Assembly (NCBI GenBank): GCA_032690845.1
Contig: CM064430.1
Span: 1,350,949-1,414,948 of the forward strand
DNA: 64,000 nucleotides
Direction: 5' to 3'
Origin: Eleusine coracana subsp. coracana
Taxonomy: Eukaryota; Streptophyta; Magnoliopsida; Poales; Poaceae
Position numbers and translations under genes: made by a program. Below, piece by piece: positions 57,240 to 64,000 of this stretch. The notes under the pieces are model-generated. The model saw nothing but the letters and a program-made list of their open reading frames with translations. It was not told the origin of the DNA and searched no databases. The number at the start of each line of letters is the position of its first letter. The stretch's first letter is position 1.

Positions 57240-57860
57240 TACCTGGAGCTGAGCTTTTGGAATGTGCGGCGGCCGCGGCTTTACCAGGGTTGGCGGGTGG
57301 ATACCGGAGAAGCAGAATGCAAGCGCTTGGTCAACGAACTGGTCTCCGCCTCCTGCCGGACCGCGGTGCGGCAGCTTACGGCGGTGGGCTAGCTTGTTGT
57401 ACGGTGCAGGTCACCGTGGCCGGCGGGCGAGGCCGCCAGATGCAGTGACTGGGCACCCTAATCTGACTGAGGCGAGCGCGGGACGCTTGGCAACAATGCG
57501 GCCAGCCGAGGTCACTCGCGGCGGCGGCGGCGAAGCGAAGTCGCCCGAGGGCCGCCATGCCTGTTTGCCGCCAGGAACACTTTGCAAATTGCCCCCAGGA
57601 TTTGGATCGTGACTGTTAATAGCGATCCGGTTATTTTCAAATAACCCCCTGGTTTGGATTGCGGTTAATAACTGCGATCCTAATATTTACAAATAGGCCC
57701 TTCATCTCGGAAGAAATTTCTAAAACAGAGGCCCTTGCGCTGTCACCTTCGGCTTTCCGGTCAGAAGCGCGAAGCCCTTGCGCTTGCTCGCCCAAATTAA
57801 AAAAAAAAACTAGATCTGCCGGGGTAAGACCGCCCCAACAACATTTTTCTTAAGAAGAAG
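57240..57860. repeat. GC-rich double-hairpin module, copy 6
   Basis: GC-rich block (57255-57570) with ORFs on both strands but no domain. Dyad 1 (57601-57630) is tttggatcgtgactgttaat-agcgatccgg; dyad 2 (57653-57683) is tttggattgcggttaataactgcgatccta. Flanking tttgcaaattgcccc and tttacaaataggccc are as in copy 5. It lies 2.5 kb beyond the 3' end of copy E. Subtracting the LINE fragment and hAT element between them leaves about 1 kb, the spacing seen in units B and C. Confidence 0.7.
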
Positions 57861-58039
57861 GACCTTCTCACACAGGTATAGAAAATTTTTAAACCCCCTC
57901 CCCTCCATGGTGATCCCCTTTTTTAGCCTATGTGAGAACTTTTTTATAGTGCACTAGCCTTTAATCGGGAGCAACGCCCGTACCGATTGGCTCCAGACAG
58001 GGTCTTACACATGCTTTGGCTTAGGGGAAAGGCGAGAAT

Positions 58040-58880
58040 TTTTTTTTTTGACAAAATAGGAGGGGCAGGAGCCCCTACTGACTATTTATTAAATGAAATG
58101 ATAAAATACAGATGGTTTGGACCAATTAGAAAATAAAAAGAGAAAAGAAAGGAATAAGCATTAAGAAAGAGATTCTAGCCATAATTTAATAGCAGGAAAA
58201 TATTTTGCCTTCGCTCTTAGTATAACTAGAGCAAATTCCTCTTTAAATTGTGCTTTGCAATCTGCTACCAGAGGATCTTGATCATTGAAGAGCCATTTGT
58301 TTCTCTACTTCCATATGCACCAGCTCATGAGCACTATAATCTCCATGTAGAATGAACATTGAAGCTTCTTCTTGATGTGTTTGAGGACTCTAATGATCAT
58401 GCCAGTTCTTGGATATGTTATTCCAATTGAGGCCCAACATGCTGCTGCAAAATTGCATCTGATAAATAAGTGATGCAATGTTTCCTTATTTTGTAGGATA
58501 CATAATTCACAATCATATGACTCCAGAACCATATTCTTTCTTCTCAGTAAACCTCTAGTGTTCAACCGATCTTTAAGCAATAATCAGAAGAAAACTTTGT
58601 GTTTAAGTTGACATGAACTTCTCCATAACCAATTATAAACTGAATGAACTGCAGGAAAACCCATCAGATGGTTGTATGCCTTTGATGAGGAGAAGTTTCC
58701 ATTTCCCCAGATGTAGGACCATTGATCCATTGTATTCATATTTTGGATAGATTGCAAGAAAATTTCTAAATCACAGAATTGCAGAAAAGCCTCTTCAGAT
58801 AATGGTAGCTGAAATAAGTCCTGTAATGCCTCTGCATTCAGCACCATATTCAGGAAAGTTGAGTCCTTTATAGTTAACCT
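58040..58880 (-). mobile_element. L1-type LINE 3' fragment
   Basis: The minus strand encodes WSYIWGNGNFSSSKAYNHLM and, after a frame change, LNTRGLLRRKNMVLESYDCE then CILQNKETLHHLFIRCNFAA, the zf-RVT zinc-binding end of plant LINE ORF2 (C-x2-C ... H-x4-C pattern). No reverse transcriptase core is left. It is a 5'-truncated copy, unrelated in sequence to the LINE at 36-38 kb beyond the family level. Confidence 0.78.
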
Positions 58881-58884
58881 TGTC

Positions 58885-58970
58885 CGGAAAATTCGCTCCT
58901 ACTGGGAATCGAACCCGGGACCTAGGAGGTGCTACTAATCCACCTTCCCACTACAATAAGGCACCGTTCG
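58885..58970 (-). other. tRNA-like B-box segment, possible SINE head
   Basis: The minus strand contains ccgggttcgattcccagtag, a tRNA T-arm/pol III B-box match, with a weak A-box-like tggattagtagc about 30 bases before it. No clover-leaf can be completed, so it is not a functional tRNA. A degenerate tRNA-derived SINE head is the likeliest explanation. Confidence 0.35.
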
Positions 58971-59580
58971 CATAGCACCTGCTCCTGCAGCTCTGGAAGC
59001 GATCAAGGCCATCACTGGAGAGAGGAATAGGATCGAGGAGACCCCTCTCCATGGGTTCGGATTGCTTTATTCCATGGTAGCTGGAGCAGCATGGTTCGCA
59101 ATACAAAAAGTCTGTCAAAGAGCTCAAAGAAGATACTAAATCGAAAGCTTTACTACATAATTGATTATATTTTTGCCCTTTCAAAAGCAAAGAAAATATG
59201 AATGATTAAACTTTCAGTTTCTCTAGATCCTGATATAAAACAGTTTCACACTTGTAATACTGAATTCTTTCAGCACACAGTACAGAGGAAATGTCATGCA
59301 TACTGAATCCAACTTCTACGCTAGTACGTACAGTTTAGACGCTTCAAAACATAGAGAAATTTGGGAGTCTCAAAGTCCAATTTTCTGGGCTGTCACTGCC
59401 ACCTGTTTCAAAGTCTCAAAGTACAACAATGGCAAGCGATTCATTGTTGTATCTCATGAAAAGCTTCACCACAACGTCAAACATTGTTCTGTTAACACAA
59501 GGCAACTCATAGATGTCAAGGTAGCAGTAGAATTCCATAATTTTTATACCTTTGACATTCTATCATGCGTGTGCTGTAAC

Positions 59581-59661
59581 CAGGGCCGGTCCTAGGATTT
59601 TGAGGGCCCTTGGGCGAACTCGTCGTGATGAACCCTTTATAGTCTAATTTTGTATAAAATT

Positions 59662-59699
<38 letters not shown>

Positions 59700-60271
59700 T
59701 TTTTAATCTATTTTATCTTCTTTTCTCAACCCCTGACAAATGTTTGTTAGGTAACATTCTTAAATTCTAAAACCTAAATTAGTTAAAAAACAAGATCACA
59801 TAAGTACTTAGAATACAATTCCAGAATATTAGAATAGAAATTAGAGCTCGATTAGACAATTGGACATGGACGTGAACGTACGGGTGGCTGGGCGCAGCCT
59901 TGTCGCTGAGTTGCCGTTGCTCGTTGAGAGAGGGAGCTAACTGGCGTCTCAGGGGCGATCCGTGATCAGCGACGGATGACTGGACGAGCTGGGCAGCCGG
60001 TGAGGTGGGCGAGGGAAGGGGCGACTCGCCAGAAAGACTTGAAGTCGCGACCCTGTCGTGATCATGAGTTCACGATGATAGGCGGCTCGGTGCGGCGTCT
60101 GCGACTGTGCTGCGGAAACAACCGATCTGTGATTGCGATCCTTAACCTTTACTGCTTTAGTCCTTAGTTTTGGTAGTGTATGGTATATGCATACAAACTT
60201 GGACTTGGGCCCCCTCCCGGCTTGGGCACCCGGCGGTCGCACCCAATGCACTACCCCTGGGGCCAGCACTG
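59581..60271 (+). mobile_element. hAT-type element just downstream of NB-ARC copy E
   Basis: The left end is cagggccggtcctagg; the right end read inversely is cagtgctggccccagg (12 of 16 match). The 8-base target duplication gctgtaac is perfect (59573-59580 and 60272-60279). It is 691 bases, with no transposase, and contains a long (AT)n run near 59668-59695. Its end is about 90 bases from the stop codon of copy E and it probably supplies part of that gene's 3' untranslated region. Ends resemble the nested hAT at 27.3 kb. Confidence 0.88.
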
Positions 60272-60359
60272 GCTGTAACTTGTGAGAGACGCTACCGAAA
60301 CAGATTCAGATACTCTCATAAGCCTGACAATGACAGAATTAACAAAATGTGCCTCCAAT

Positions 60360-61817
60360 TTACGCAGAACGCTTCCTCTTTGAAGTTGCAATCTTCTGCT
60401 CCTGAATCTCACAAGTAGCAACATAGCTATGGTACGGTAGTATATGAGACTGCCATATCAAGATCTCAAATTTACCATACGGCTTAACGCTTCCATACAT
60501 CAGATCTTGGATTCTTAGTTCAGGGACCTCCTCATCTGAAGAAAGCTGAAAATTCTTATAAATCATGAAATATTCAGACGGTGCCCCCATTCTACCAAAA
60601 CGTGCAGGCCTGTTTTGGACCACAAGATCAAATGGATGCTCACCAAAACTTGAGACATGGGTCTGGATAAACCCTCTCAAGCAAGCCATAACCTTGTACC
60701 AAAAATGGATGTCAAAGTTGTCCCTCAGCAGACGGGCAGTGATTATTGCACTGATGAAGCATCGGTTCATGGAACTAGCTATCTCCATGGCCAGGTGCAT
60801 GTGCCTCGGGTACGCTTCGGGATGCATGCTTCCAAATGCAAGCGTCTTAAATAAATACCAGTATGTCTCATGGGACAGATGGTCGAGACATAGAGCCCGT
60901 GTTGTTCCAAATCGTGTGATATTTTCAGACCGGCTTGTGACAATGATTTTACTGCCAGTTGGCATGGACCGTTTAGAAGCAGAATACAATCTATTCCATG
61001 CATCTTCGTTGAAATCCCCAGCTAACTCAACAACAACTAGAGATCTCCCGTCTTTGTTCGAGTTCGACGCATGATTCTGATGATTTCTTGCTGCACATAC
61101 TTGTCTAAAGGACACGGCTAGCTCATCATCTGTAAAGCCACAATCATGGGAAAACAAGATTTCAGAGAAATGATTGCATACTCTTTCATCCTTGAGAACA
61201 TGAGATACAAGGGTGCTCTTGCCAACTCCACCAGGGCCAACAATTGGTAGGACGTCTAATAATTCTTCAGCGCCATGAGGCTGTGTGTAAAGCACGAAGT
61301 TGATGACAGTTTCAGCTTCCATCTGGCGACCAAACATGCAGTTGTCGAGCAGTAGATGCATGCTATAAGGCTGCTGGTACAGGCGAGGGTAGCACGTCAA
61401 GAACATGACCAACTCTTGCATATCAAGGATCATGGAGCTCAAATCATCAATGTCTCCTTGGAGTTGTTCCAAAATACGCGTGTTTCTACTCGAGGAATAG
61501 AAGCCTTTCAGAGAAGTTACTTTGGACAGAGACAAGACCTGACTTTTGGTGTCCTCATCGTAGCGTTGGCACTTGAAGGTGTCCAGCCTGTAATAGCCTC
61601 GGTGCATGACGCCTCTCAGCATGTCTAGCTGCTGGAGCATAGCCTGGTTTGTGATGTTCCGTCTCATGGCTTCATCCAAGATGACTTGTGCCCGGAGCAG
61701 GACCCGGCAGAGGCGATCCTCCAGATCTGCCGCAATGGGCTTGGAGCTTCTTCTAATCAAGAAATTTATGGATCGAGATGTTAGATCACTCAAGATTGCA
61801 GAGAGGAATATCTCCAT
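60360..61817 (-). CDS. NB-ARC protein without LRR, copy E (intact)
   Basis: 485 residues, single exon. Helical N-terminus with LLRAQVILDEAMRRNITNQA and YYRLDTFK; canonical P-loop GPGGVGKSTLVSHVL at 194-208 (the most NLR-like of the five); kinase-2 region SLVVVELAGDFNEDAW; RNBS-B GSKIIVTSRSENITRF; then YWYLFKTLAFGSMHPEAYPR. The C-terminus is ILPYHSYVATCEIQEQK with a basic SKRKRSA end. No GLPL, MHD or LRR. Length fits copies B and D. Disease-resistance involvement is inferred from family only; loss of the kinase-2 aspartates suggests altered nucleotide hydrolysis. Confidence 0.9.
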   Translation of the reverse strand: MEIFLSAILSDLTSRSINFLIRRSSKPIAADLEDRLCRVLLRAQVILDEAMRRNITNQAMLQQLDMLRGVMHRGYYRLDTFKCQRYDEDTKSQVLSLSKVTSLKGFYSSSRNTRILEQLQGDIDDLSSMILDMQELVMFLTCYPRLYQQPYSMHLLLDNCMFGRQMEAETVINFVLYTQPHGAEELLDVLPIVGPGGVGKSTLVSHVLKDERVCNHFSEILFSHDCGFTDDELAVSFRQVCAARNHQNHASNSNKDGRSLVVVELAGDFNEDAWNRLYSASKRSMPTGSKIIVTSRSENITRFGTTRALCLDHLSHETYWYLFKTLAFGSMHPEAYPRHMHLAMEIASSMNRCFISAIITARLLRDNFDIHFWYKVMACLRGFIQTHVSSFGEHPFDLVVQNRPARFGRMGAPSEYFMIYKNFQLSSDEEVPELRIQDLMYGSVKPYGKFEILIWQSHILPYHSYVATCEIQEQKIATSKRKRSA

Positions 61818-62660
61818 TTGGGGAGTCTCTCTCCTCGGGAAGATAACGTGGCAGGTGAGAAGAAGAGAAGGAACAGGAGCTGTGGAAGAATGGAATGATA
61901 TGTCTTCCAGTCAGATAGACTGTGTTTCGTAATAAGTATGTAGAGTGCACGTGATTTTTCATGTTTGGACTTTTGGTCTTTGGAAGCCCCTTTGCCTCTG
62001 CCTGATTGTTCAGATTGCAGATTTTTCTTGTCTTGACTTCTCATCACCCATTAATTCTATAGTGTTCCCTGTTTATAGTCTTGATCAAATTACAGATCGC
62101 TTGTTGGTCAAATACTATTTGAATAACAAAAGTATAATCTGGAATCCACTTTGACCATATCATTCATGATAACAAAATATTGGCACGTGTTTTTCATACT
62201 GTTTTCCCCCTTAAAGAGCGCATTGAGCCATCAATATATCACTGAAAATTAGGCTGCGCAAATAAAATGTAGCTAATCTATTATGCCCAATAGAAGACTA
62301 ACGCACTGGAGATTTGTTGACTAACACTTGCCTCAAATTTTACCAGGTGACGCCTGTAGAATATACAGAAAAAAAAAGGTTAGAAAAGTTTAACATATCA
62401 GAAAAAGTCCTGAAATATTCAACTATTCGTCTAAGCTCAGTCAAAGAAAAATGAGGACCATTCACAATCAGAAAGAGAAATCAAGACCATGCACTGAAGT
62501 TCTCATTGCACAAAAGTACATGGTATATCCATTTTTTTCTGGGAAAGAAAAGAAACAGAAAATATAATTCAATTGTAGAAACAAATTAATTTTTTACATG
62601 CACTAAAATTCTCACTGAATACACCGTGCACTACCACACAAATAAAATTTGTACATGTAG
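61818..62660. other. Upstream region of NB-ARC copy E
   Basis: No gene. Around 62340-62500 lie diverged versions of the common upstream words (aaaaaaggttagaa, aaaaatgaggacca), showing that unit E belongs to the same duplicated series as A-C. Confidence 0.45.
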
Positions 62661-63168
62661 CTAACAAGGATAGAAACTCGTGTAGGGCAAGACGCTGGAG
62701 AAGCCACTGTTATTGCTTATAGTCATGGTTTCACCAGACTTTAGGTCCATAGTGTAGATCCCACACGTTGTCCTTATGAAAAGGATTCTCTTGGCACCAT
62801 TATTTGCAAAACCAACCACTCTTGCAGGGAGCGCTGTGGAAAGCTCAATTATCCTTATTTGTTCCCATCCAACATCCGCTTCTTGTGAAGTGGCCTGCTG
62901 CCTCGACCACAGGTAACTCTACACCCCTCAGCTCTTGCAAGTCCCAGGTCACCTTCCTCCGTAGTCATAAGCACAACAGATGACTCGCCATAATAGGAGC
63001 TTGTAGGAGGTGCACGGATGGCAAATATTGCCCCATTGGCCAAATCATACTTGAGGATGTTGGTGCCTTTGTGAGCTACAAAATAGAGTGCACTCCCCAG
63101 TAGCAGGTTGGGAACCAAGTTATCAAAACAGTTCGAATTAGAAAAGACACGGGGCAGTTGCGGGGAGC
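62661..63168 (-). pseudogene. F-box gene 3' remnant, truncated by an unknown insertion
   Basis: From right to left: NLVPNLLLGSALYFVAHKGT and NILKYDLANGAIFAI, matching the VLVGNALHFV region of the intact F-box genes, then TTEEGDLGLARAEGCRV. A one-base loss near 62923 shifts the frame; it resumes WSRQQATSQEADVGWEQIRI, FANNGAKRILFIRTTCGIY and SVLPYTSFYPC, then a stop. The F-box half is missing: beyond 63168 the DNA changes to unrelated AT-rich sequence starting ggagcctttggtaggac, which looks like the end of a transposon. The ending in FYPC without an intron differs from F-box 1 and 2. Confidence 0.75.
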
Positions 63169-64000
63169 CTTTGGTAGGACTTCTCCACGAAAACGGATTC
63201 TCTAAAAAATAGATTCTTTAAAAAATAGTTTCTCTACAAAAAACAGATTCTCTACAAAAATTTGTTTGGCAAAACGGATTATCTTCCAAAGGGTAGTGGA
63301 CCATGTCCACCAGCCCAGTCCACAGCCTCGCACACCTGATTCATGGACTTTACAGTACAAAAATAATTCCAAGAAATCCAGAGCCTTGAAATTTTCTATC
63401 TAGCCCCCTGCCCTTCTTCCCATTCATGTTTTAGGTCAAAAAATATACAAAGCCATATTTCAGCCCTTCTACTACTCACTTTCTATAGTCATATTTCAGC
63501 CCTCCACCCTTTATAGAAAGGCCCCTATAAATTTCTATAATTGCAAATAAGCCCCTAAAGTCTTAAAAGAGCCATATCTTTTGAACCGTAACCCGATTTA
63601 AGCAATTCTAATACTCACAGGTTCATCTCAGTGAGTAGTAGCCAGTGCTCCTGCCCATGGTGCCTATCCAAGACCTCAAAAGCCGTCTCTAGCCCAAACC
63701 CCATGCCATTTCATTGTAAGCATCTTTTATCTGATTTATTTTGCTACTCTTTTGTATGTGTTTTCCTAGGAGTTTATCTGGATTATTGTCTGCGGTTGTC
63801 TTTTAATATAAGTTGCTCTTAGTTGACTTTTACTCAAGGTAGTTACTCTCATCTACATTGTAGTCACGACACCCCTTGCACTGTGTCATATGACCCACAA
63901 AACATACTAATAGCTCAGCCATAGAACTAGACCTAGCAATAAATCACAATATTTAATAGATGATATCTAACTAAGATAATTAATGTGACGCACTTGCACT
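63169..64000. other. Unassigned sequence at the right edge
   Basis: Short A-rich repeats (gattctctaaaaaatag, gattctctacaaaaa) follow a possible transposon end; a cttccaaagggtagtgg word near 63290 could be its inverse end (compare cctttggtagg at 63172). The rest shows no gene. Confidence 0.35.

Overview
This window is nuclear DNA from a flowering plant, almost certainly a grass. The evidence is GC-rich, mostly single-exon genes set in AT-rich intergenic DNA, and a typical grass mix of transposons: Helitrons, hAT, Tourist and Stowaway MITEs, CACTA, L1-type LINEs, Ty3-gypsy and a large solo LTR. I cannot name the species.

Three gene families are locally amplified, and nearly all members are on the minus strand. 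(1) DUF679/DMP membrane proteins: DMP1 (1.5 kb), DMP2 (4.2-5.2 kb, broken), DMP3 (23.2 kb) and DMP4 (30.2 kb), plus an orphan DMP 3' flank at 26.7 kb. (2) Short NB-ARC (NLR-like) proteins without LRRs: A (8.7 kb, one frameshift), B (13.5 kb, intact), C (17.9 kb, frameshift plus stop), D (54.3 kb, intact) and E (60.4 kb, intact). (3) F-box proteins: two intact genes (39.1-40.6 and 42.1-44.0 kb) and four broken copies (34.2, 40.9, 45 and 62.7 kb). A multi-exon gene of unknown family at 45.7-49.1 kb carries several reading-frame breaks.

Layout on the plus strand: 0-1 kb, flank and GC-rich module 1 of a repeated NB-ARC unit; 1-6.5 kb, DMP1 and DMP2 blocks, each with a Helitron at the same relative site; 6.7-7.7 kb, a Tourist-like element; 8-21 kb, NB-ARC units A, B and C with modules 2-4 and another Helitron; 22-34 kb, DMP3, gypsy debris, nested MITEs, DMP4 and two CACTA-type elements; 34-38 kb, an F-box pseudogene and a LINE; 38-49 kb, F-box genes and the unknown pseudogene; 49.6-52.5 kb, a solo LTR with a 5-bp target duplication; 52.5-62.5 kb, NB-ARC units D and E with modules 5 and 6; 62.6-64 kb, an F-box remnant.

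The most unusual structure is a GC-rich module ending in a pair of short dyad-symmetric hairpins. It occurs six times and usually lies about 1 kb beyond the 3' end of an NB-ARC gene. Modules 1 and 4 also share a tail that leads into DMP genes, so NB-ARC and DMP genes appear to have been duplicated together as blocks. The NB-ARC proteins keep the P-loop but have lost the usual kinase-2 aspartates, GLPL, MHD and LRR, and may be regulators or decoys rather than full immune receptors. Several transposon insertions have exact target duplications or empty sites in a paralogous block, which gives a relative order of events.
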